Translations under genes and position numbers: made by a program
DNA from: Dehalococcoidia bacterium
Lineage (GTDB): Bacteria > Chloroflexota > Dehalococcoidia > Dehalococcoidales > DAOWJH01
Assembly: GCA_030640495.1 (NCBI GenBank)
Contig: DAOWJH010000030.1
Coordinates: 1-16,739, forward strand
DNA length: 16,739 nucleotides
Reading direction: 5' to 3'
Shown here: piece after piece, positions 6,736 through 13,428 of the stretch
How positions within the stretch are numbered: the stretch's first letter is position 1
How the letters are laid out: each line of letters begins with the position of its first letter
The notes under the pieces: model-generated
What the model saw: only the letters and a program-made list of their open reading frames with translations
The model's database searches: none
What the model was told of the DNA's origin: nothing

Positions 6736-7587
6736 TCATTTATATTCGTAGAAACCCTTCCCTGTCTTTCGTCCGAGCCAGCCGGCGGTAACCATCTTTC
6801 TGAGCAGGGGTGGTGGGGCATACTGGGGGTCCTTCAACTCTTCATATATTGCGCTGACGACGAAGAGGATAGTGTCCAGACCAATGAGGTCAGCTAGCGT
6901 TAACGGACCCATGGGGTGTCCCAAGCCCAAATTTATAGCAGTATCAATATCCTCCCTGCTGGCAACACCAGCGTCTAGCATGCATATAGCATTAAGCAAG
7001 AAAGGCATTAGCAAGAAGTTCACGATAAAGCCGGGGGTATCCTTAGCCAGGACAACAGTCTTGCCTAAAGATGCACCGAAGGTCCTGCCAGTGTCAAGGG
7101 TCTCATCACTGGTAGCAATGGTTCTAACAATCTCCAGCAGCTTCATAATCGGTACCGGGTTCATAAAGTGCAGTCCCAAAACCTTATCCGACCGGCTGGT
7201 TGCCATGGCTATGTCAATGATTGAGAGGCACGAGGTATTACTAGCCAGGATGGTATGTTTGGGGCAGATTTTATCCACCTCAGCAAATATCTTCTTCTTC
7301 AAATCCATATTCTCAACCGCAGCTTCTATTACCAGGTCGCAATCGCTGAAGTCCTGGGTATTGGTAGTGCCTTTGATGCGAGCTAAGGCAGAATCCCTAT
7401 CCGGCTGGGATAGCTTACCCTTTTCCACGCTTTTGGTCAGGAAGGAATTAATTGACGCCAGCCCCTTATTCAAAAGCTGGTCGTTTATCTCTGATACCAC
7501 TACCTGATAGCCCGATTGAGCACATACTATAACAACACCATTGCCCATTGTCCCACAGCCAATTATACCTACCTTTTTGATTTCCAT
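6736..7587 (-). CDS. hbd: 3-hydroxybutyryl-CoA (3-hydroxyacyl-CoA) dehydrogenase
   Basis: Interconverts acetoacetyl-CoA and 3-hydroxybutyryl-CoA using NAD(P). The 283-residue length is standard for the stand-alone Hbd/PaaH form. The Rossmann nucleotide-binding motif is GCGTMG at 10-15, after the VGII strand. Catalytic-region motifs are ASNTSCLSI from 115, H140 in GLHFMNPVP, E152 and N190 in GFIVNF. The C-terminal dimerisation domain has GHPMGPLTLADLIGLD from 223 and ends in the typical GRKTGKGFYEYK. An AAGGAG ribosome-binding site precedes the ATG. It is the middle gene of the operon, 28 bases after the hydratase gene. E34, after the second strand (VVSEIN), suggests NAD rather than NADP, but this is an inference. 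Confidence 0.94.
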   Translation of the reverse strand: MEIKKVGIIGCGTMGNGVVIVCAQSGYQVVVSEINDQLLNKGLASINSFLTKSVEKGKLSQPDRDSALARIKGTTNTQDFSDCDLVIEAAVENMDLKKKIFAEVDKICPKHTILASNTSCLSIIDIAMATSRSDKVLGLHFMNPVPIMKLLEIVRTIATSDETLDTGRTFGASLGKTVVLAKDTPGFIVNFLLMPFLLNAICMLDAGVASREDIDTAINLGLGHPMGPLTLADLIGLDTILFVVSAIYEELKDPQYAPPPLLRKMVTAGWLGRKTGKGFYEYK

Positions 7588-7615
7588 GATGCTCCTTTCC
7601 GTCTAATAATTCAGG

Positions 7616-8386
7616 TCATTTCCCTTTGTAGACCGGTTTTCTCTTTTCTATGAAAGCTGTAGTCCCCTCGGTAAAGTCCTCTGTGCCCATAATGTAGTTT
7701 ACCAATGAGTATTCCAGTCGCAAGCCATCTTCCAGAGTCATGCCGTAACCTCTAATCATAGCCTCTTTAGATGCCCTGACGGCCAGGGGTCCTACCTGGC
7801 AGATAGCTTCAGCCCATTCCCTAGCTGTAGGCATAAGTTTATCTAAAGGGACAACCTTGTTTACTAAGCCGATGCGGTATGCCTCCTGGGCATCTATAGG
7901 TTTTCCCATAAGTATTAGCTCAGCTGCTTTGCACCAGGGTACCATTCTAGGTAGTCTCTGGGTGCCTCCGGCACCGGGCATCATACCTATATTTACCTCT
8001 GGTTGACCGAGGCGGGCATTCTCTGAAGCTATTCTTATGTCGCAAGCTAAGGCTATTTCCAGTCCACCACCCAGGGTATAGCCATTGAGAGCGGCAATAA
8101 GCGGTTTCCACAGCTCAAGTCCGCGCATCGGGGTAACGGGAAGTTCCCAGAGGCGGCCACGATGCTCTTTCATAAAGGGTAGCAAGTCCTTTATATCAGC
8201 GCCAGCACAAAAGGCTTTTTCACCGGCGCCAGTAATGATACCAACCCAGAGGTCAGGATCATTACGGAAGTCCGTCATTGTCTGTTGTAACTCCCGTCCA
8301 GCTTCTACATTCATAGCATTCAGTGCCTCTGGGCGATTGATAGTAAAGATGGCAATTCTACCTTCCTTCTTATAATCAATAGCCAT
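7616..8386 (-). CDS. crt: Enoyl-CoA hydratase / crotonase
   Basis: Adds water to crotonyl-CoA (or related enoyl-CoA) to give 3-hydroxyacyl-CoA, or the reverse. At 256 residues it has the usual crotonase length. The oxyanion-hole motifs are AFCAGADIKDL near 58-68 and GYTLGGGLE at 102-110. Both catalytic glutamates of true hydratases are present: E110 in GGGLE and E130 in QPEVNIGMMPGAGGTQRL, so hydratase activity is favoured over the isomerase or hydrolase members of the superfamily. An ideal GGAGG ribosome-binding site precedes the ATG. It is the first gene of the crt-hbd-thiolase operon, with a promoter about 130 bases upstream. No acyl-CoA dehydrogenase or electron-transfer flavoprotein gene follows, unlike classical clostridial butyrate operons. 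Confidence 0.93.
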   Translation of the reverse strand: MAIDYKKEGRIAIFTINRPEALNAMNVEAGRELQQTMTDFRNDPDLWVGIITGAGEKAFCAGADIKDLLPFMKEHRGRLWELPVTPMRGLELWKPLIAALNGYTLGGGLEIALACDIRIASENARLGQPEVNIGMMPGAGGTQRLPRMVPWCKAAELILMGKPIDAQEAYRIGLVNKVVPLDKLMPTAREWAEAICQVGPLAVRASKEAMIRGYGMTLEDGLRLEYSLVNYIMGTEDFTEGTTAFIEKRKPVYKGK

Positions 8387-8522
8387 AATAAGCCTCCTTC
8401 TTATGATTTTTGAGGGCTACTAGCTAGAAGGTAACCACTTAGAATGTAAGCGGTTGAAAGACAATCACCTCCTCTCAAGCAGATTTGGCTAAAGTCAGGC
8501 TCAAATGGGGAAATACTAGTAA

Positions 8523-8552
8523 ATTTTAACAGAGGGCTTATGTTACCGTCAA
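8523..8552 (-). promoter_or_regulatory. Sigma-70-type promoter for the crt-hbd-thiolase operon
   Basis: On the minus strand TTGACG (8552-8547), an 18-base spacer and TAAAAT (8528-8523) each match 5 of 6 consensus positions. Transcription would begin near 8516, leaving a leader of about 130 bases before the crt ATG. Confidence 0.55.
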
Positions 8553-8567
8553 GTTAAGAGGGGAAGG

Positions 8568-8597
8568 TTGGTGGTTAGGTAAAAGATGTGGTATAAT
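8568..8597 (+). promoter_or_regulatory. Extended -10 promoter for the riboswitch and wtp operon
   Basis: TATAAT (8592-8597) is a perfect -10 box preceded by the extended element TGG (8589-8591). A TTGGTG -35-like box (8568-8573) lies 18 bases upstream. Transcription would begin near 8604, a few bases before the aptamer P1 helix at 8612, as expected for a riboswitch leader. Confidence 0.7.
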
Positions 8598-8610
8598 TTC
8601 AAATTAAATA

Positions 8611-8707
8611 TCTCTCCGAGCCTACTCTCCTGAAGGTAAGCCTATGGAGATAGGCCGATAGGGTGTTGCCGGAAACGGCAGCGCCTCCCGTGTTTGGAAA
8701 GGAGAGC
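8611..8707 (+). ncRNA. Moco riboswitch aptamer (molybdenum cofactor RNA motif)
   Basis: This leader RNA is predicted to sense molybdenum cofactor. What is visible: P1, CTCTCC (8612-8617) with GGAGAG (8701-8706); P2, CCTA (8621-8624) with TAGG (8651-8654) continuing as TCTCC (8626-8630) with GGAGA (8646-8650); a small inner hairpin near 8634-8643; and P3, TGCCG (8667-8671) with CGGCA (8676-8680), capped by a GAAA tetraloop. The conserved strings CTCCGAGCC on the 5' side and GCGCCTCCCG followed by GGAAAGGAG on the 3' side match my recollection of the Moco RNA consensus. P3 is present; its absence is the reported mark of the tungsten-cofactor variant, so Moco is the likelier ligand. It lies directly before an oxyanion transporter operon. 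Confidence 0.88.
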
Positions 8708-8735
8708 TTGCCAGTTGAGCATGTTTATGTTTAGG

Positions 8736-8760
8736 CACCTCCTTTCGGAGGTGTTTTTTT
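8736..8760 (+). terminator. Intrinsic terminator, expression platform of the Moco riboswitch
   Basis: CACCTCC (8736-8742), loop TTTC, then GGAGGTG (8747-8753), a perfect 7-base-pair stem followed by seven Ts (8754-8760). Its 5' arm and loop, CTCCTTTC (8739-8746), is exactly complementary to GAAAGGAG (8697-8704), which includes most of the 3' arm of aptamer P1. Forming P1 therefore frees the terminator, and losing P1 allows an 8-base-pair antiterminator. The layout predicts that ligand turns transcription off. Confidence 0.88.
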
Positions 8761-8798
8761 ATACTTAACGCAGTAAAGAAATTAGCAGGGGGTGAGTC

Positions 8799-9593
8799 TT
8801 GAGTAAGAAATGGTTTACCACTAATAAAATGACGCTTACCTTTATCCTTTTGGGGCTGATTATTTTTCTATTTATCATTGTGCCTCTGGTTAAGATGGTT
8901 GTTACCTCTGACCCCCAGATACTGCTTGAGACTCTATTAGACCCAGAGGTCAGGGGGGCTATCTGGCTTACCCTGTACGCTGCTCTTTTAGCCACTATTG
9001 TCGGCTTCACCCTGGGTATTCCCCTAGCTTATCTATTAGCCCACACCGATTTTACAGGCAAGAAACTGGTGGAGGGGCTTATTGATGTGCCTATTGTGGT
9101 GCCTCACACCGCAGCTGGTATTGCCCTGCTCTTCGTTTTTGGCCGTAATTTCTTTGTCGGTAAGGTTTTCCATTTTATAGGAATTGATTTTGTTGATGCC
9201 ACTGCCGGCATTGTCATTGCTATGTTATTCGTTAGCATTCCCTTTTTAATAGACTCGGCTAAAGAGGGGTTTAAGAAGGTGGATGTCAGGTTAGAGAAGG
9301 TGTCCCGCACCCTTGGTGCCTCACCATGGCAAACTTTCTTCAGAATCTCCTTCCCCTTAGCGTGGAGAAGCATTCTGGCTGGGAGCATTATGATGTGGGC
9401 TAGAGGGATAAGTGAATTTGGCGCAGTTATTATTCTGGCTTATCACCCGATGATAGCACCTACCCTAATCTTTGAGCGTTTTGAGACCTATGGCTTAGAT
9501 TACTCACGACCGGTAGCTGTGCTCCTTATCATACTGTGTCTAGCGGTATTTATTGGCCTCAGGACTATAGTTTATCGGGGGGAGAAGGCATGA
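8799..9593 (+). CDS. wtpB: Tungstate/molybdate ABC transporter permease
   Basis: The membrane subunit of an oxyanion importer. It has 264 residues and about six membrane helices, beginning with the hydrophobic run at 11-34. The EAA loop that contacts the ATPase spans about 165-195 (SRTLGASPWQTFFRISFPLA), followed by ARGISEFGAVIILAY, typical of ModB/WtpB permeases. The start codon is TTG at 8799, supported by a strong AGGGGGTGAG ribosome-binding site at 8787-8796; the next ATG (8829) has none. The gene begins 38 bases after the riboswitch terminator, and its stop overlaps the start of the ATPase gene (ATGA), which suggests translational coupling. Tungstate versus molybdate preference cannot be read from the permease; WtpB is chosen because of the WtpA-type binding protein. 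Confidence 0.88.
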   Translation: MSKKWFTTNKMTLTFILLGLIIFLFIIVPLVKMVVTSDPQILLETLLDPEVRGAIWLTLYAALLATIVGFTLGIPLAYLLAHTDFTGKKLVEGLIDVPIVVPHTAAGIALLFVFGRNFFVGKVFHFIGIDFVDATAGIVIAMLFVSIPFLIDSAKEGFKKVDVRLEKVSRTLGASPWQTFFRISFPLAWRSILAGSIMMWARGISEFGAVIILAYHPMIAPTLIFERFETYGLDYSRPVAVLLIILCLAVFIGLRTIVYRGEKA

Positions 9594-10636
9594 TACAGAT
9601 AAAAAATCTGCGGGTTGAGCTGGAGGATTTCCTGCTTCAGGGTATTAATCTGCATGTAGCCGAGGAGGAGTATTTCGTAGTCCTAGGTCCTACCGGTGCT
9701 GGCAAGACTGTGCTACTGGAGTCCATCGCTGGTCTGTATCCAGTGAAGAGTGGGGAGATATGGCTTAGAGGCAGGGAGGTAACACAACTTGAGCCAGAAA
9801 GGAGAAATATAAGTATTGTATATCAAGACCACGCCCTATTTCCCCATCTTACGGTAAAGGAGAATATTGTCTTTGGTTTGAGGCTTCGTAAGCAGATTGG
9901 GCAAGAAATAGATAAAAGTTTAAATTGGTTAGCCGAGCTGTTAGGCATAGCTCACCTTCTTGACCGGAAGCCTGATACCTTGAGTGGTGGTGAGCGGCAG
10001 AAAGTGGCTCTGGCAAGGGCGCTAAGTATCAAGCCTCAGGTGCTACTTCTTGATGAGCCACTCAGTGCCCTTGACCCTGAAACTAGAGAGGGAGTACAAC
10101 AAGAGCTTCGCCAAGTGCACGACCGTTTAAAGATAACCACCATTCATGTTACCCATGATTTTGAGGAGGCAATTGCTTTAGCTGACCACATTGCCGTTCT
10201 AGGGGAGGGGTGCGTAAAGCAGGTGGGAACCCCGGAGCAGATATTTCGCCAGCCCAATTCCGAGTTCGTTGCCCGCTTTGCCATGGCAAGAAACATCTTT
10301 ACCGGCGAGGTAGCAGACAGGGATGACGGAAGTGCTATCTTTCGCACTGACGGTATTGAGCTAGCGGTAGCCAGTGAGCTCAGGGGCAAGTGGCATGCCT
10401 CGGTTCGACCTGAGGATATTCTTATCTCCCACCAACCTTTGCATTCCAGCGCTCGCAATTCGTTCTGTGGCATTATCAACCATGTTATGGATAAAGGTTC
10501 CACCCTGTACCTCACTGTGAATCTACCACCAGATTTTACCTGCCTGGTTACCCGCCGTTCCTTTGAAGAAATGGGGCTGGCCAAAAATCAGAGGGTCTAT
10601 ATTACCTTTAAGGCGTCAGCCATTCATATTTTTTAG
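9590..10636 (+). CDS. wtpC: Tungstate/molybdate ABC transporter ATP-binding protein
   Basis: The cytoplasmic ATPase that powers import. From the ATG at 9590, which overlaps the permease stop in an ATGA arrangement, it has 348 residues. All nucleotide-binding motifs are present: Walker A GPTGAGKT (33-40), Q79 in VYQDHALFPHL, signature LSGGE (131-135), Walker B LLLDEP with D155 and E156, and switch H189 in VTHDFEEA. The C-terminal part (about 270-348) looks like a TOBE/MOP-type domain, which in ModC relatives can bind oxyanion and inhibit transport. An upstream in-frame start at 9536 would add residues encoded inside the permease gene and lacks a ribosome-binding site, so I reject it. It sits between the permease and the binding-protein gene in one operon. 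Confidence 0.92.
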   Translation: MIQIKNLRVELEDFLLQGINLHVAEEEYFVVLGPTGAGKTVLLESIAGLYPVKSGEIWLRGREVTQLEPERRNISIVYQDHALFPHLTVKENIVFGLRLRKQIGQEIDKSLNWLAELLGIAHLLDRKPDTLSGGERQKVALARALSIKPQVLLLDEPLSALDPETREGVQQELRQVHDRLKITTIHVTHDFEEAIALADHIAVLGEGCVKQVGTPEQIFRQPNSEFVARFAMARNIFTGEVADRDDGSAIFRTDGIELAVASELRGKWHASVRPEDILISHQPLHSSARNSFCGIINHVMDKGSTLYLTVNLPPDFTCLVTRRSFEEMGLAKNQRVYITFKASAIHIF

Positions 10637-10687
10637 AGTGTGATTTTAGCCAAGGATATAATTCAGAAAAGCTATATGGAAGAGTAC

Positions 10688-11665
10688 ATGAAAACTACAA
10701 AAATCATATTTTGCCTAGTCGTTTTGCTGGCACTAAGCCTGGGGCTAAGCTACAGCCAAACTGCTACACCCAATGAAGGACTTTCGGGCAGGCTTCCCAT
10801 ATTTTATGCTGGTAGCCTAACCATACCTTTCGCTCAAGTTAGCAAGGAGTTTAACCAACTCTATCCTGAGGTTAGGATACTAGCCGAGGGAGCTGGCAGC
10901 CAAACTGCCATCCGCAAGGTTACCGAGCTTCATAAAGAGTGCGGTGTCATTGGCTCAGCAGATTACACCCTTATTTCCCAGCTTATGTTTCCTGAATACA
11001 CTGAGTGGTACATAGTATTTGCCACTAACCAAATATGTATTGCCTATACTGAGCAATCACAATTTGCTGACGAGATAAATGGGGACAACTGGTATGAAAT
11101 TCTACAGCGTGACAGGGTAAAGTATGGTCGTAGTGACCCTAATCAGGACCCCTGCGGCTACAGGACACTGATGGTATGGCAGCTAGCTGAAGCCTACTAT
11201 GGTGTTCCTGGGCTGTACGATAAGCTCTATGCGGCTGAAGGGGATATGGAGCGGCCGAAATCGGTTGAGCTTATCGCCCTGCTGGAGTCAGGTGACTTGG
11301 ATTACGCTTTTGAGTATTCCTCAGTAGCTGTCCAGCACAATCTGGACTATGTGGTATTACCCCCGGAGATTAACCTCGCCAACGAAGAATTTAACGACTT
11401 CTATGCCACGGCAGGGGTAGAGATTTCGGGTAAACAACCGGGCGAAATGATAGTTAAGAAAGGTAAATCCATAGTTTATGGGGTGACCATACCCTCCAAT
11501 TTCCCCCGCCAACAACTGGCAGTAGCCTGGGTTGATTTTCTGCTGAGCCCCGAAGGTATGGCTATTATGGAAGCGAATGGTCAGCCACCGGTTATACCAG
11601 CAGTAACTAATGATATGAGTAAGCTACCTGACGAGTTAAAAAAGTATGTTATTGAGGCTGATTAG
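10688..11665 (+). CDS. wtpA: Tungstate/molybdate-binding protein, WtpA/archaeal ModA type
   Basis: An exported oxyanion-binding protein that delivers tungstate or molybdate to the permease. From the ATG at 10688 it has 325 residues with a clear signal peptide: MKTTK, a hydrophobic core to about residue 20, then SYSQTATP. Family signatures include PIFYAGSLTIPF (37-48), EGAGSQTAIRKVTEL and GSADYTLI. In archaeal WtpA/ModA structures two carboxylates complete an octahedral metal site; D154 in PNQDPCGYR and E209 in AFEYSS are the likely counterparts, which favours this type over classical bacterial ModA. A GGAAG site lies upstream of 10688. A GTG at 10640 would extend the frame by 16 residues but would bury the signal peptide. 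It is the last gene of the wtpBCA operon. Lipoprotein anchoring is not evident. Confidence 0.9.
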   Translation: MKTTKIIFCLVVLLALSLGLSYSQTATPNEGLSGRLPIFYAGSLTIPFAQVSKEFNQLYPEVRILAEGAGSQTAIRKVTELHKECGVIGSADYTLISQLMFPEYTEWYIVFATNQICIAYTEQSQFADEINGDNWYEILQRDRVKYGRSDPNQDPCGYRTLMVWQLAEAYYGVPGLYDKLYAAEGDMERPKSVELIALLESGDLDYAFEYSSVAVQHNLDYVVLPPEINLANEEFNDFYATAGVEISGKQPGEMIVKKGKSIVYGVTIPSNFPRQQLAVAWVDFLLSPEGMAIMEANGQPPVIPAVTNDMSKLPDELKKYVIEAD

Positions 11666-11680
11666 AATCCCGGTCTGAGA

Positions 11681-11709
11681 TTGACACCTAATTTAATCTG
11701 TGGTATACA
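11681..11709 (+). promoter_or_regulatory. Strong promoter for the tRNA gene
   Basis: A perfect TTGACA (11681-11686), a 17-base spacer and TATACA (11704-11709), with TGG extending the -10 box. Transcription would begin near 11716, four bases before the mature tRNA 5' end at 11720. Confidence 0.75.
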
Positions 11710-11719
11710 TTTAGGCGGT

Positions 11720-11791
<72 letters not shown>

Positions 11792-11844
11792 CTTTATGAT
11801 TATCCCTCAGCCGATTGGCTTCTTTATCACCCTACCCGGTACGG

Positions 11845-12681
11845 TTACTTTTCCCTAAAGGCCACAACCAAAGCCCCCGGACCCAAGTGCACTCCCAGTG
11901 TAGTGCCCAACCTGACTACTTTAATCGGCTCCTTGGTGAATATAGAACCCATACGTTCAGCCAGGGCCTGAGCTTCATCAAGCGTAGTGCTGTAGGCAAC
12001 AGCTAAATCCTGAATATCTGTTGCATTTTTGACAAAATCAAATAACCGCTCTATACCCTTAGAGCGACTACGGGCTTGACCGATCGGCACTGTCTCTCCC
12101 TCTTTTAATGTAAGCAATGGTTTCACACTTAATAGAGAGCCTACCAGCGCCTTCGCCTTACCAACACGCCCACCCAAAAGCAAGTATTTAAGGGTATCAA
12201 TGAGACACAACAAATGGCTATTAGGAATGGTCTGCTTTACCTCCTCTACCACTCGTTGTAAATCAGCTCCTGTCTTAGCCACGGTGGCGGCAGCCATAGA
12301 TATCAATCCTAGACCCACTGATACTAACTTTGAATCCATAACCTCAATAGGGCACCCCTTGCCTGTCATCTCCTTACCCTGTAAGGCTGAATTACAGGTG
12401 CCGCTTAATTTACTGCTAATGTGAATAGAAACAATGCCATCAGCCTCGGGAGAAAGCTCCTGGTAGGCATTGACAAAATCCTGTGGCGAGGGCTGAATAG
12501 TGACAGGATGAGTAGGGCCGTGCAACAATCTCTGGTAGAACTCATCATCGCTGATGTCCACCCGTTCCCGGTAAACCTCACTCCCAAAGCGCACATATAA
12601 GGGCACGACTGTAATCCCCAGCTGTTGAGCTAACTGGGGGGGCAAATCAGCACTACTATCGGTAACTATCTTTACTGTCAT
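11845..12681 (-). CDS. DegV family protein (fatty-acid-binding, FakB-like)
   Basis: A cytoplasmic lipid-binding protein of the DegV family. Characterised members (FakB) present a fatty acid to the kinase FakA for phosphorylation. The 278-residue length is normal. The start MTVKIVTDSSADLPP is diagnostic, followed by VVPLYVRFG (25-33), TIQPSPQDF (61-69), the ligand-pocket HISSKLSGTCNSA (87-99) and LKYLLLGGRVGKAKALVGS (154-172). The late TTLGVHLGPGALVVAF is the usual C-terminal signature. No FakA partner is in the window. It has a near-consensus promoter and an AGGAGGG ribosome-binding site, so it is probably well expressed and monocistronic. It converges on the tRNA gene. The bound lipid cannot be predicted from the sequence alone. 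Confidence 0.92.
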   Translation of the reverse strand: MTVKIVTDSSADLPPQLAQQLGITVVPLYVRFGSEVYRERVDISDDEFYQRLLHGPTHPVTIQPSPQDFVNAYQELSPEADGIVSIHISSKLSGTCNSALQGKEMTGKGCPIEVMDSKLVSVGLGLISMAAATVAKTGADLQRVVEEVKQTIPNSHLLCLIDTLKYLLLGGRVGKAKALVGSLLSVKPLLTLKEGETVPIGQARSRSKGIERLFDFVKNATDIQDLAVAYSTTLDEAQALAERMGSIFTKEPIKVVRLGTTLGVHLGPGALVVAFREK

Positions 12682-12705
12682 GTTCCCTCCTTAGACCTTT
12701 GCTGA

Positions 12706-12733
12706 ATTATAAAGCACTCACATACTTTGTCAA
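12706..12733 (-). promoter_or_regulatory. Consensus sigma-70 promoter for degV
   Basis: On the minus strand a perfect TTGACA (12733-12728), a 16-base spacer and a perfect TATAAT (12711-12706). Transcription would begin near 12699, leaving a short leader of about 18 bases that contains the ribosome-binding site. Confidence 0.8.
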
Positions 12734-12767
12734 TACCTATATGGACTATATATCTAGGATAGCCGTA

Positions 12768-12783
12768 TGGTAAAATATATAAT
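12768..12783 (+). promoter_or_regulatory. Candidate -10 region for the dUTPase gene
   Basis: TGG followed by TAAAAT (12771-12776) forms an extended -10 element, and an overlapping TATAAT lies at 12778-12783. No good -35 box is visible at the proper distance. Transcription would start near 12783-12790, about 30 bases before the ATG. Confidence 0.35.
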
Positions 12784-12815
12784 ACAGTAATTTGATTAGA
12801 TAGGAAAGCCTAGAA

Positions 12816-13331
12816 ATGGCAGCTATTTTATCCAAGCAAGATATTCAGCGGTTACTACAGCAAGAGCCACCCCTAGTAGAAGGCTATGTTAATCTCAAGG
12901 AGCAGGTGCAGACTAATGGCATCGACCTAACACTACGCAACATAGCCTTGCTACAGTCATCGGGCAAGATAGCCACTATGGACAGCCACCGGCTGGTGTC
13001 TGATTTAGCTCCGCTGGTATTTGACGGGTTGGGTTTTGTTGACCTGATGCCTGGTGCCTATATTATTACCTACAACGAGATTGTCCACCTACCCAAGAAT
13101 ATTATGGCATTAGCCACGCCCAGGTCCAGCCTGCTTCGCTGTGGTGTTACCATAAACACTGCGGTATGGGACGCTGGCTACTCAGGTCGCTCTCAATCTC
13201 TCATGGTGGTCTATAACCCCCAAGGGTTTCGTTTGCAGAGGAATGCCAGAATTGTGCAGCTTGTTTTCCTTGAGCTAACCGGGGAGACAGAAGGCTACCA
13301 TGGAGCCTATCAGGGGGAGAATATAGATTAA
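12816..13331 (+). CDS. dut: dUTPase of the archaeal (dCTP-deaminase-fold) type
   Basis: Predicted to hydrolyse dUTP to dUMP and pyrophosphate. It has 171 residues and the fold of the dCTP deaminase/dUTPase superfamily. Visible motifs are NGIDLTL (34-40), TPRSSLLRCGV (101-111), AVWDAGYSGR (116-125) with D119 in the place of the dUTPase catalytic aspartate, VVYNPQGFRLQRNARIVQL (131-149) and the C-terminal GYHGAYQGENI. In dCTP deaminases a catalytic glutamate stands just before Phe-Tyr-Asn; here the position is V131 (VVYN), so deaminase activity is not expected. This pattern matches my memory of archaeal dUTPases. A GGAAAG site precedes the ATG. It is divergent from degV and convergent with a dCMP deaminase gene, and both enzymes yield dUMP. 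Confidence 0.82.
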   Translation: MAAILSKQDIQRLLQQEPPLVEGYVNLKEQVQTNGIDLTLRNIALLQSSGKIATMDSHRLVSDLAPLVFDGLGFVDLMPGAYIITYNEIVHLPKNIMALATPRSSLLRCGVTINTAVWDAGYSGRSQSLMVVYNPQGFRLQRNARIVQLVFLELTGETEGYHGAYQGENID

Positions 13332-13428
13332 TAGCCAGTAGATTTACGTCATGGGGCGCAATTGCTTTTGTATAGAACAGGGCATAGCCAAAGGGTGGTG
13401 TCAGAAAGGACATCTGCAAGTAGGTGGG

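Larger units (their letters stand above)
8387..8798. other. Divergent control region between the crt operon and the wtp operon
   Basis: This 412-base gap has no convincing protein gene. It holds a minus-strand promoter with a leader of about 130 bases for the crt operon, and a plus-strand promoter, Moco riboswitch and terminator for the wtp operon. Each part is listed separately. Confidence 0.8.

Noticed and set aside
6872..7507. Long plus-strand open frame of 211 codons
   Set aside because: It lies entirely inside the well-supported hbd gene on the opposite strand and its translation shows no family motif; it is a shadow of hbd codon use.
9536..9589. Upstream extension of wtpC by 18 codons
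   Set aside because: It would overlap the permease gene by 58 bases and has no ribosome-binding site, whereas the ATG at 9590 has a GGGGGAGAAGG site and the usual ATGA coupling.
10144..10584. Minus-strand open frame of 146 codons inside wtpC
   Set aside because: No recognisable motif, and it is antisense to the ATPase and TOBE region, whose motifs are clear.
11809..11820. AGCC-GATT-GGCT hairpin after the tRNA as a terminator
   Set aside because: Only four base pairs and a broken T-run follow, so it is too weak to call.
13332..13428. Gap between dUTPase and dCMP deaminase genes, checked for a bidirectional terminator
   Set aside because: No stable hairpin with a T-run could be found on either strand.
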